A DNA stretch of 64,000 bases from an uncultured Pelagibacteraceae bacterium (GTDB lineage Bacteria > Pseudomonadota > Alphaproteobacteria > Pelagibacterales > Pelagibacteraceae). The stretch spans positions 1 through 64,000 of the forward strand of contig CACKOH010000006.1 in assembly GCA_902601785.1 (NCBI GenBank), given 5' to 3'. Under the pieces are notes generated by a model that worked only from the letters and a program-made list of their open reading frames with translations, had not been told where the DNA came from and searched no databases. The translations under genes were made by a program, and so were the position numbers. This document shows positions 57,308 through 64,000 of this stretch, in pieces. Position 1 is the first letter of the stretch. Each line of letters begins with the position of its first letter.

Positions 57308-57438
57308 TAAGCTTTATTAATTGAAAGTAACTGCATATTTTTTTTTATCGTAGAATCTTTATATTCAGGATCACCTTTTTTCCCACAAGAGATTAATATG
57401 CAAAATAATATCAAAGCTAAGGTAATTTTTCTGATCAT
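57307..57438 (-). CDS. lptM: LptM-like mini-lipoprotein (absent from ORF track)
   Basis: 43 aa: MIRKITLALILFCILISCGKKGDPEYKD... a short signal peptide with lipobox LISC, then CGKKGDPEY, matching the CG-x-KGPLY motif of LptM/YifL, the small lipoprotein that helps LptD fold. In enterobacteria lptM stands next to lysA in the same region; here it is in argH-lptM-lysA, identical order. Stop and lysA ATG overlap by one base; its ATG is 2 bp beyond the argH stop. Not in the supplied ORF list because it is short. Confidence 0.85.
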   Translation of the reverse strand: MIRKITLALILFCILISCGKKGDPEYKDSTIKKNMQLLSINKA

Positions 57439-57440
57439 AT

Positions 57441-58826
57441 TTATTTTTTATATTTCATTATCATCTTTTTAATATTATCAAAAGATGTTCCCCCGAAAGA
57501 TTTTTTTGAATTGACAGAATTGTTTAAATCAAACACTTTTAAAACATCTTCTGTAAGTTTTGGCTCAACTTTTTTAAGTTGATCTAAAGATAGTTCATCT
57601 AAATTTTTTTTTGTTTTTTCTGCTAAATTAACTATAGCTGAGGTTTTTTGATAAGCTTTTCTAAATGACATTGAATGATTTTTAACAAGATAGTCAGCTA
57701 AGTCTGTTGCAGTAATATATCCATTATTTGCGAGTTCAAGCATTTTTTTTTTATTAGAACTACAATTTTTTAATACCTCATCAAAAATTTTTAGACAATT
57801 TATAAGTGTATCATTTGAATTAAACACTATCTCCTTATCGTCCTGTAAATCTTTAAAGTAAGATAATGGCAATCCTTTTAAAATAGTTAGCATAGAAAAC
57901 AGATTTCCATAAGTACTTCCGGACTTACCTCTTAGATACTCTAAAAGATCGGGATTCTTTTTTTGAGGCATAATCGAAGATCCAGTTACAACTTTGTCTG
58001 ACAAACTAATTAAATTAAATCCATCTGAGTTCCAAATAATCAACTCTTCTGCAATTCTCGAAATATGCATAGAGCATACCGATATACTGTAAAGAAAATC
58101 AAGCACAAAATCTCTATCTGATACTGTATCAATAGAATTGTTTGTAGGTTTTTTAAAACCAAGTTTTTTGGTCGTATAATTTCTGTCTATATTAAATGAT
58201 GTCCCAGATAAAGCAGCAACACCAAGAGGATTTTCATCTAAACTTTCTATATTATTAGAAAATCTTTTTTTATCTCTATTAAAAATTTCAACATAAGCCA
58301 TTAGATAATGTGCAAATGAAATTGCCTGAGCGTTTTTTAAATGAGTAAAACCAGGCATAATAGTCTGAATATTTTTTTCAGCTAATTTTACAGAACTCTT
58401 AATCACTTTATCAAGATTGTTATTTATTTCCTTAGTTGCAGATTTTAACCACAATTTAAAATCAGTTATTACCTGATCATTTCTTGATCTAGCTGTATGC
58501 ACATACCCAGCCTCTTCACCAATAATTTGAAAAAGTCTTTTTTCAATATTCATATGGATATCTTCGTATTTTTTATTAAACTCAAATTTTTTACTAGAAA
58601 TTTCTCTTTCAATTTTATTCAGACCATAAACAATTTTATTTTTAATTTTAAACGAGATAATTTTTTGTTTAAAAAGCATTTCAACGTGGACAATTGATCC
58701 TTTGATATCTTCTTTGTAAAGTCTTTTATCAATATCTAAAGAATTACCGACTTTTTGAAATAAGCTTGATGAATTTTTTTTAATACGTGTGTTCCATATT
58801 GCCTGGTTGTTTTTATTTTTTGCCAT
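57441..58826 (-). CDS. argH: Argininosuccinate lyase
   Basis: 461 aa fumarase-superfamily enzyme ending arginine synthesis. HTARSRNDQVITDFKLWL, TPGFTHLKNAQAISFAHYL region and signature GSSIMPQKKNPDLLEYLRGK (catalytic Ser loop). Complete. First of argH-lptM-lysA; divergent tlpA is 24 bp upstream. Confidence 0.97.
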   Translation of the reverse strand: MAKNKNNQAIWNTRIKKNSSSLFQKVGNSLDIDKRLYKEDIKGSIVHVEMLFKQKIISFKIKNKIVYGLNKIEREISSKKFEFNKKYEDIHMNIEKRLFQIIGEEAGYVHTARSRNDQVITDFKLWLKSATKEINNNLDKVIKSSVKLAEKNIQTIMPGFTHLKNAQAISFAHYLMAYVEIFNRDKKRFSNNIESLDENPLGVAALSGTSFNIDRNYTTKKLGFKKPTNNSIDTVSDRDFVLDFLYSISVCSMHISRIAEELIIWNSDGFNLISLSDKVVTGSSIMPQKKNPDLLEYLRGKSGSTYGNLFSMLTILKGLPLSYFKDLQDDKEIVFNSNDTLINCLKIFDEVLKNCSSNKKKMLELANNGYITATDLADYLVKNHSMSFRKAYQKTSAIVNLAEKTKKNLDELSLDQLKKVEPKLTEDVLKVFDLNNSVNSKKSFGGTSFDNIKKMIMKYKK

Positions 58827-58850
58827 GATATTTAATTATACCTATTTAAT

Positions 58851-59360
58851 ATGAGAATTTTAATATTATTTACCTTTTTAATCACAAATGCTCTTGGAAA
58901 CGAATTACCAGATTTAAAAAATCTTGTAGTCCATAAAATCCCAAAAATATACGATAATGTTATTTTTTTAGATGATGCAGATGAAGAAATTAATATTCAA
59001 AATTTAGATAGTAAGCTGATAATATTAAATTTTTGGGCAACCTGGTGTGAACCATGTAAAGAGGAAATGCCTTCTTTAAACAGATTGCAAGCAAATCAAA
59101 AGCTGAAGAACTTAAAAATATACCCAATTAATATTGGTAAAGAAAATCTAAAAAAAGTTAAAAGTTTTTTTACTGAATTAGATATAAATAATTTAGAGCC
59201 CTATTTTGATAATCCATCAACTCTAGCAAAAACTTTTTCTTTAAGAGGGCTTCCAACTACCATACTTTTAAATTCTAAAGGAGAAGAATTTGCTAGGATC
59301 ATTGGTTCAATAAATTTTGATGATGAAAACTTTATCAACTGGCTAAAAAATTTAAGTTAA
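58851..59360 (+). CDS. tlpA: TlpA-like periplasmic thioredoxin
   Basis: 169 aa, signal peptide (LILFTFLITNALGNE), then thioredoxin fold with LNFWATWCEPCKEEMPSLNRL (CxxC = CEPC) and GLPTTILLNSKGEE (cis-Pro). Reductant for cytochrome c/oxidase assembly in rhizobia, where tlpA also sits next to argH-lysA. Its stop overlaps the convergent HIG1 gene by 4 bp. Confidence 0.9.
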   Translation: MRILILFTFLITNALGNELPDLKNLVVHKIPKIYDNVIFLDDADEEINIQNLDSKLIILNFWATWCEPCKEEMPSLNRLQANQKLKNLKIYPINIGKENLKKVKSFFTELDINNLEPYFDNPSTLAKTFSLRGLPTTILLNSKGEEFARIIGSINFDDENFINWLKNLS

Positions 59361-59560
59361 TCTTTAAAAAAATAAGCAAAAGCGACCAAAGCAATTATAG
59401 CAATAAATTGCAAAATGACTCTCATTTGCATTAACTTATTTGAATATTTTTTGCTTGTCTCTCCACCCTTGAAAAGAGTTCCTATACCTAATATCAGGAC
59501 GACACCCACTGCAATTAAAAGAGCAATAGATAGAACTTTAACTATAATTCCTGATAACAT
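59357..59560 (-). CDS. HIG1-domain twin-transmembrane protein
   Basis: 67 aa: TM1 VKVLSIALLIAVGVVLILGIGTLF, a short basic loop ETSKKYSNKLMQMR, TM2 VILQFIAIIALVAFAYFF. This matches the HIG_1_N family (respiratory supercomplex-associated proteins in mitochondria, twin-TM proteins in alphaproteobacteria). Role in the bacterium not known. Confidence 0.85.
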   Translation of the reverse strand: MLSGIIVKVLSIALLIAVGVVLILGIGTLFKGGETSKKYSNKLMQMRVILQFIAIIALVAFAYFFKD

Positions 59561-59609
59561 TTTTGTATTGTAGATTGTTTTTAAAAATAAAACACTTAAT
59601 TAATTAACT

Positions 59610-60260
59610 ATGACATTTTGCCTTAAAGCTGTGATTATTAGACCTGAAAATGGAATTAAAATAAAAAAAGCAATTATTTTATTACATGGATATGGTGGTG
59701 ATGGAAAGGATATTAGTATGCTCTCATTAAATTGGAAAAGACATATGCCAAATACAGTTTTTATATGTCCAAATGGACACGAGACATGTGCTATGAACCC
59801 TTCAGGATATCAATGGTTTGATCTTAGCAAAGAAGAACCATCTTATATATTGGAGCAATCAATTAAAGCTGAGAATGTACTTAAAAAATTTATAGAGGAA
59901 GTTAAATTAGAATTTGATTTATCAAATAAAGACATATGTTTATCTGGTTTTAGCCAAGGCTGTATGATGTCTTTAAATGTTGGCTTAACATCAGATGAAA
60001 AATTTTCTTGTATCGTTGGTTTTTCCGGAAAAATTATTGATAAGGATAACTTAAAAAATAGAATTAAAAATAAAACTGAAACTTTACTTATTCATGGTGA
60101 TACTGATCAAATTGTCCCATCAATCAACTTACTAGAAGCTAAAGACTTTTTAATAAGAAATAATGTCAAAGTTGATACACTTTTAATTAAAAATTGTGAT
60201 CATCACATTCCTATACTAGCTTCTAGTACAGCATTGAATTATATATTAAAGAAACTTTAA
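59610..60260 (+). CDS. Carboxylesterase/phospholipase (alpha/beta hydrolase)
   Basis: 216 aa. GFSQG nucleophile elbow in CLSGFSQGCMMSLNVGL, AIILLHGYGGDGKDISML oxyanion segment, Asp in IHGDTDQIVPS and His in NCDHHIP. Family is abhydrolase_2 (YpfH/phospholipase-carboxylesterase). No signal peptide. Substrate unknown. Monocistronic. Confidence 0.88.
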   Translation: MTFCLKAVIIRPENGIKIKKAIILLHGYGGDGKDISMLSLNWKRHMPNTVFICPNGHETCAMNPSGYQWFDLSKEEPSYILEQSIKAENVLKKFIEEVKLEFDLSNKDICLSGFSQGCMMSLNVGLTSDEKFSCIVGFSGKIIDKDNLKNRIKNKTETLLIHGDTDQIVPSINLLEAKDFLIRNNVKVDTLLIKNCDHHIPILASSTALNYILKKL

Positions 60261-60307
60261 TATCTCTTAATATTGATTAAGTAGATCATCTGAGTTAAAA
60301 TTAGTTT

Positions 60308-60877
60308 ATGAATAACTTTGTTGAACAAAACATTTCATTAGAAAAATGTCCAGCATTAGTCTTAAATGCTGATTACAGACCGTTAAGTTATTATCCTTTA
60401 TCATTATGGTCGTGGCAAGACACAGTAAAATCAGTTTTTTTAGATAGAGTGATCATCGTTAGCAATTATGATAGAATTATCCGAAGCCCTTCTTTTAATA
60501 TGCAATTACCAAGTGTTATTGCACTCAAAGATTATATTATTCCACAATCAAAACCAAGCTTTACAAGATTTAACGTATTCTTAAGGGATAAATTTTCTTG
60601 TCAGTATTGTGGCAGTGACGAGGAACTTACTTTTGATCATTTGCTTCCAAGATCAAAAGGTGGTGAGACTAACTGGGATAACGTAGTTACAGCATGTTCT
60701 GCCTGCAATGTAAAAAAAGGTGGAAAATTATTAAAAAACTCAGGAATGAAATTACATCAGCACCCATATAGACCTTCAACAGAAGATTTACACAAAAATG
60801 GAAAACATTTTCCTCCAAACTTTCTTCATAAAAGTTGGATGGACTATCTATATTGGGACGTAGAACTAGAAGCTTAA
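60308..60877 (+). CDS. HNH endonuclease family protein
   Basis: 189 aa, with the HNH motif: CQYCGSDEELTFDHLLPRSKGGETNWDNVVTACSACNVKKGG (two CxxC, DH, N). N-terminal ALVLNADYRPLSYYPLSLWSWQD is characteristic of this stand-alone alphaproteobacterial clade. No restriction or phage genes nearby; cellular role not known. 3' end overlaps coq7 by 4 bp. Confidence 0.9.
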   Translation: MNNFVEQNISLEKCPALVLNADYRPLSYYPLSLWSWQDTVKSVFLDRVIIVSNYDRIIRSPSFNMQLPSVIALKDYIIPQSKPSFTRFNVFLRDKFSCQYCGSDEELTFDHLLPRSKGGETNWDNVVTACSACNVKKGGKLLKNSGMKLHQHPYRPSTEDLHKNGKHFPPNFLHKSWMDYLYWDVELEA

Positions 60878-61413
60878 ATTTTTTCAGATATATTTATTGC
60901 AATTTTAGATCCTGTTTTTATTAATTTATCTAAAATTAAGTAAGGTCCTTTTTTGGTAGCACCTTTTTTATAAGCTATATCTTTATGATTTAGCTCATCT
61001 TCTCTGAATTTGATAATTTTTTTCTTTAACGTTTTTTCACTATCGTCAAGTTGGTTAATCTGATTTAAATAATGTTCATCAATAACTTCTTCAACAGAGG
61101 CAGTACAAAGCATTGCAGCTTTTTTACCCAATAAAGTAGATCCAAAACCTAAACCTACACCTAATAAATCCCAAAGAGGTAAAAATTTCGTAGGAGCTAT
61201 ATTTCTCTTTTTTATTTCCTTTTCAAAAAAATCACGATGCTGTTTTTCATGAATTTTCATTTCTTCAATAGTTTCTTTTAATTTATCATTTTTTACAAAT
61301 GTGTTTAAAGCAAGTAATTGACCTTCATAAATTTTTACAGCACCTCTTTCACCAGCGTGATCCACTCTTATAAATTCCTCAATTTTTTTTTTATCTGTTC
61401 TTTTCATATCCAA
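60874..61413 (-). CDS. coq7: Demethoxyubiquinone hydroxylase Coq7
   Basis: 179-aa ferritin-like di-iron monooxygenase in the last ubiquinone hydroxylation: FIRVDHAGERGAVKIYEGQ, MKIHEKQHRDFFEKEI, GKKAAMLCTASVEEVIDEHYLNQI and FREDELNHKDIAYKKGA supply the Glu/His ligands. Alternative start at the second Met (61407). Overlaps the dsbB-like stop by 23 bp. Complements ubiE and ubiB at 49-51 kb. Confidence 0.95.
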   Translation of the reverse strand: MDMKRTDKKKIEEFIRVDHAGERGAVKIYEGQLLALNTFVKNDKLKETIEEMKIHEKQHRDFFEKEIKKRNIAPTKFLPLWDLLGVGLGFGSTLLGKKAAMLCTASVEEVIDEHYLNQINQLDDSEKTLKKKIIKFREDELNHKDIAYKKGATKKGPYLILDKLIKTGSKIAINISEKI

Positions 61414-61876
61414 AGTAAATTTTTGTTAAGCCAATAGTTAGTAATAAAGATATTAAAATATTGTAGTTTGTAAGTGATAATCCAAAAATTTTGAATGTTA
61501 CATCTTTGCAACTTATACTTTTTTGTTGTAATTGCTTTAATATTTCATCTTTATCAACAGTATTTGCTCCTTTTTCAAGATCGCAAAGTAAAGACTCTTG
61601 TATAAAACCTTTTTCAATTCCTAAGTGATATAAAGACAATATTGTTGCTATTAAAAAAATTATAGCCAATGAGAGAATTAGATACTTTTCTAGTTTATTG
61701 TATTTATAATTTATTAATACAATTAAGATTGCTAAAAAATATGGGATCCTTTCATATACACATAGATTACAAGGTTGGTGACCAAGAATGTATTCTATGA
61801 AATATGCAGATATTAATGCAATAAAGCTTATTAAAAATATACCTGTAAATAAATTTTTTTTGCTAAGGTTAAACAT
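61391..61876 (-). CDS. DsbB-like disulfide bond formation protein
   Basis: 161 aa four-helix membrane protein; periplasmic CxxC in GHQPCNLCVYERIPYF after TM1, second pair of Cys (LLCDLEKGANTV... ISCKDV) in the later loop. Reoxidises DsbA using quinone. Overlaps the yqaA-like gene by 8 bp. Confidence 0.9.
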   Translation of the reverse strand: MFNLSKKNLFTGIFLISFIALISAYFIEYILGHQPCNLCVYERIPYFLAILIVLINYKYNKLEKYLILSLAIIFLIATILSLYHLGIEKGFIQESLLCDLEKGANTVDKDEILKQLQQKSISCKDVTFKIFGLSLTNYNILISLLLTIGLTKIYFGYEKNR

Positions 61877-62474
61877 TAAATTTATAAAATAAAAATATTA
61901 TTGAAAATATAATAACAAGTAATATCCCCAAAATGGTAAACCATTTTGATCCATGTCTGTTCATAAAATCAGTAAATAAATGTCCAAATTTATAGGACAA
62001 GTAAGAAATAATAAAAAACCTAAGACTTCTAGAGATAAGACTTACAAGGATAAATATGAATAAATTAAAACCAATTAATCCACTAGCAATTGTGAAAGCT
62101 TTATAAGGCAAAGGAGTAAAACCTGCTAAAAAAAGTATACTTAGCCATGCTAGAAACCCCTCTCCAATAGATAGATTATATTTTAATTTTTCAACTTTAT
62201 CTTCATATCCATAAAATTCGATCACACTGAATGATAGATCATAAAAAAATGATCCCAGGAAGTATCCAAAAACACCTCCCAAAACTGAAAAAATGGATGC
62301 TATCAAAAATATTTTTATGTAATTTTTTTTCTTTGCTATGACCATAGGCACAATCATTACGTCTGGTGGTATGGGAAAAAAAGAACTTTCAATAAACGAA
62401 ACTAAACCTAAATAAAAGTTTGATCTCTTATGTGATGCTAAATCTAAACATTTCCTGTAAAGAGTTTGAAACAT
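61869..62474 (-). CDS. YqaA-like DedA-superfamily membrane protein
   Basis: 201 aa with SFIESSFFPIPPDVMIVPMVIAKKKNY, FSVLGGVFGYFLGSFFYDL and LAGFTPLPYKAFTIASGLIGFN, typical of the SNARE-associated/VTT family in its YqaA branch. Putative lipid scrambling/transport function. Leftward with dsbB and coq7; upstream of tRNA-Leu on the other strand. Confidence 0.9.
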   Translation of the reverse strand: MFQTLYRKCLDLASHKRSNFYLGLVSFIESSFFPIPPDVMIVPMVIAKKKNYIKIFLIASIFSVLGGVFGYFLGSFFYDLSFSVIEFYGYEDKVEKLKYNLSIGEGFLAWLSILFLAGFTPLPYKAFTIASGLIGFNLFIFILVSLISRSLRFFIISYLSYKFGHLFTDFMNRHGSKWFTILGILLVIIFSIIFLFYKFNV

Positions 62475-62536
62475 TTTTTGGTTTTAATACAATTTTAGTT
62501 CTTATACTATTTAAATATAATTTAATTCAAATTAGC

Positions 62537-62621
62537 GGGCGAATGGCGGAACTGGTAGACGCGCACGACTCAAAATCGTGTTTCGCAAGAAGTGAGAGTT
62601 CGATTCTCTCTTCGCCCACCA
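62537..62621 (+). tRNA. tRNA-Leu (CAA)
   Basis: Complete 85-nt cloverleaf with a class II long variable arm: acceptor GGGCGAA pairs with TTCGCCC, D-arm GGCGGAACTGGTAGACGC, anticodon stem CACGA-CTCAAAA-TCGTG (anticodon CAA), T-arm GAGAG-TTCGATT-CTCTC, discriminator A and encoded CCA. Reads UUG codons. Confidence 0.97.
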
Positions 62622-62627
62622 AAAGAT

Positions 62628-64000
62628 ATGGAAATAAACAAACAAAATAATCTTTTAGAACTTTTTTATCAACGGTACTTAAAAGAAAAGCCTGATCAAA
62701 TTTTTTTGAAATCATTAAAAAATTTAGACAATAAATTTACATGGAAAGAAACCTATTTAAATATTTTAAAACTATCTGAAGAGTTAAGTTCATTTATAGA
62801 GAATAAAGATCGTTGTTTGTTAATATCAGAAAATAGACCTGAATGGATGATCTCTGATTTAGCAATAATGTTATCAAAAGGTATTACTGTTCCAGCTTAT
62901 ACGACCTATGTAGAAAGAGATTACGAATATTTAATTAATGATTGTAATCCATCAGTTGTAATTGTTTCAGACTCTTTACAATATAATAAAATTAAAAATA
63001 TAGTTAAATCTAAACCTTTCATAAAAAAAATATTATCTTTTGAAGAGATTAAAGATGCAGATGAGGTTATTTACGTCAAAAATATTTTTGAGAAAAAAAA
63101 ATATCAGGAAAAAAATTTTCTAAATTTAGATATTTCTAGAAAAGATCTTGCCTGTATAATTTATACCTCAGGCACACAAGGAAACCCCAAAGGTGTGATG
63201 TTAAGTCATGGAGGAATATTAAGTAATTGTGAAGGAGCTTTATTTTTACTAAAAGAGTTTATTTCAAAAAAAGCTAGATTTTTAACTTGGTTACCGTTGT
63301 CACACTCGTACGAGCATACTGTTCAATTTGTTCAAATAGCATTGGGCGCCAGAGTGTTTTATGCTGAAAGTATTGACAAGCTAATAAAAAATATGGGCGA
63401 ATGTAATCCTGATATAATGACTGCTGTCCCAAGATTTTATCAAAATTTATATCAAAAGATAAATGCATCTTTTAACAAAACAAAAGGCTTTAAAAAATAT
63501 CTTATCAACAAAATGCTTTCTCTTGGGGAAAAGGTTTTATTTAAAAATAAATTATCTAAATTAGAAAAAGTACAAAACATTATTTGTGAAAAATTAGTTA
63601 GAAAAAAAATAAAAGCACAATTTGGTGGTTCCCTAAAGTTATTTATTTCTGGAGGTGGTGCTTTAGATAAAGATGTAGGGGTATTTTTAAATGCAATAGG
63701 ATTACCGACACTACAGGGATACGGTTTAACAGAAACCTCTCCAGTGGTTAGTTGTAATCCAAAAGATGATATAAGGATAGATACTGTTGGACCTGCTTTT
63801 ACTGCAAATGAGGTTAAAATAGCAGATGATGGCGAGATCTTGGTTAAGGGTGAAAACGTCATGTTAGGCTATTGGAATAATGAGGAAGAAACCAAAAAAG
63901 TTTTAAATGATGGATGGTTATCTACTGGTGACATTGGTCATTTTGAAAATAATTATTTAAAAATTACAGATAGAAAAAAAGATATTCTAATTACTCCTGG
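62628..64000 (+). CDS. AMP-binding long-chain acyl-CoA synthetase, 3'-truncated by window end
   Basis: ORF from ATG 62628 runs open to the window edge (457 codons seen), so it is missing from the ORF track. Protein has ANL-family motifs: P-loop YTSGTQGNPKGVMLSH, LPLSHSYEHTVQF, GGGALD, GYGLTETSPV, STGDIGHFE and DRKKDILITPG at the very end. This is the FadD/long-chain fatty acyl-CoA ligase type, activating fatty acids with ATP. Substrate not readable. Confidence 0.92.
   Translation, partial: MEINKQNNLLELFYQRYLKEKPDQIFLKSLKNLDNKFTWKETYLNILKLSEELSSFIENKDRCLLISENRPEWMISDLAIMLSKGITVPAYTTYVERDYEYLINDCNPSVVIVSDSLQYNKIKNIVKSKPFIKKILSFEEIKDADEVIYVKNIFEKKKYQEKNFLNLDISRKDLACIIYTSGTQGNPKGVMLSHGGILSNCEGALFLLKEFISKKARFLTWLPLSHSYEHTVQFVQIALGARVFYAESIDKLIKNMGECNPDIMTAVPRFYQNLYQKINASFNKTKGFKKYLINKMLSLGEKVLFKNKLSKLEKVQNIICEKLVRKKIKAQFGGSLKLFISGGGALDKDVGVFLNAIGLPTLQGYGLTETSPVVSCNPKDDIRIDTVGPAFTANEVKIADDGEILVKGENVMLGYWNNEEETKKVLNDGWLSTGDIGHFENNYLKITDRKKDILITP

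Noticed and set aside
1-64000. Mobile elements, CRISPR arrays, toxin-antitoxin or restriction systems
   Set aside because: No transposase, integrase, repeat-spacer array or restriction gene was seen; the HNH protein at 60.3 kb is a stand-alone family with no defence neighbours.

Overview
The window looks like a piece of a SAR11 (Pelagibacterales, Alphaproteobacteria) chromosome. The DNA is very AT-rich, genes are packed with gaps of a few bases or short overlaps, Lys/Asn/Ile codons are abundant even in housekeeping proteins, and the gene neighbourhoods are alphaproteobacterial (parA-parB-holA-lptE-leuS-DUF3576; fur-miaB-phoH-ybeY-lnt-metK; irr beside fabA-fabB-fabI; argH-lptM-lysA beside tlpA). 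I see no insertion sequence, prophage, CRISPR array or rRNA operon. This is core genome; the interest lies in small overlooked genes, overlapping starts and regulatory DNA.

Layout. 0-6 kb: chromosome partitioning (parA truncated by the window edge, parB), then the leftward DUF3576-leuS-lptE-holA unit. 6-7.3 kb: a major porin with a repeat-bearing upstream region and a strong terminator. 7.3-13.1 kb: ThiE-like and PLP-homeostasis proteins with shared start DNA, a YkuD protein, a degenerate response regulator, a tiny ArfA-like ribosome-rescue gene missing from the ORF track, a 2OG oxygenase, a PfkB kinase, nth, dapB and a monooxygenase-fold protein. 13.1-17 kb: grpE-dnaK-dnaJ, with rdgB divergent. 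17.5-22.5 kb: LpoA-like protein, rsmI, BON lipoprotein, and maeB. 22.5-28 kb: murJ, trpS, nfuA, a Bax-like glucosaminidase, a polysaccharide deacetylase whose signal-peptide codons overlap the divergent, short tsaB. 28-40.7 kb: a long rightward translation and RNA superoperon, fur-miaB-phoH-ybeY-lnt-metK-[terminator]-nusA-infB-rbfA-rpsO-pnp. 40.7-43.2 kb: fabA-fabB-fabI leftward. 43.3-46.2 kb: irr, rubrerythrin, Fe-S reductase and DUF3501. 46.2-51.4 kb: SH3 protein, ThiF/MoeB E1, dut, coaBC, ubiB, ubiE. 51.4-55.4 kb: mutM, rpsT, a 306-bp AT-rich region with iteron-like repeats, then dnaA-dnaN. 55.4-64 kb: plsC, lysA, an lptM-like mini-lipoprotein also missing from the ORF track, argH, tlpA, HIG1 protein, an esterase, HNH protein, coq7, dsbB-like, yqaA-like, tRNA-Leu(CAA) and a long-chain acyl-CoA synthetase cut by the window end.

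How it works together. parAB and dnaA-dnaN point to the replication-origin side of the chromosome. Iron and redox control is suggested by Fur, by Irr with a near-perfect ICE-like palindrome over its own leader, and by a dyad over the rubrerythrin promoter. Envelope genes (lptE, lptM-like, murJ, lnt, LpoA-like, BON lipoprotein, porin) are scattered. The most unusual signals are an intrinsic terminator inside the apparent nusA leader, a pentanucleotide RAAYG array running into the pnp start codon, an orphan tRNA T-arm-like hairpin between pnp and fabI, three ATTCAATY repeats at exact 16-bp spacing upstream of dnaA, and back-to-back overlapping start regions (thiE/yggS and deacetylase/tsaB). No clearly new multi-gene system is evident.
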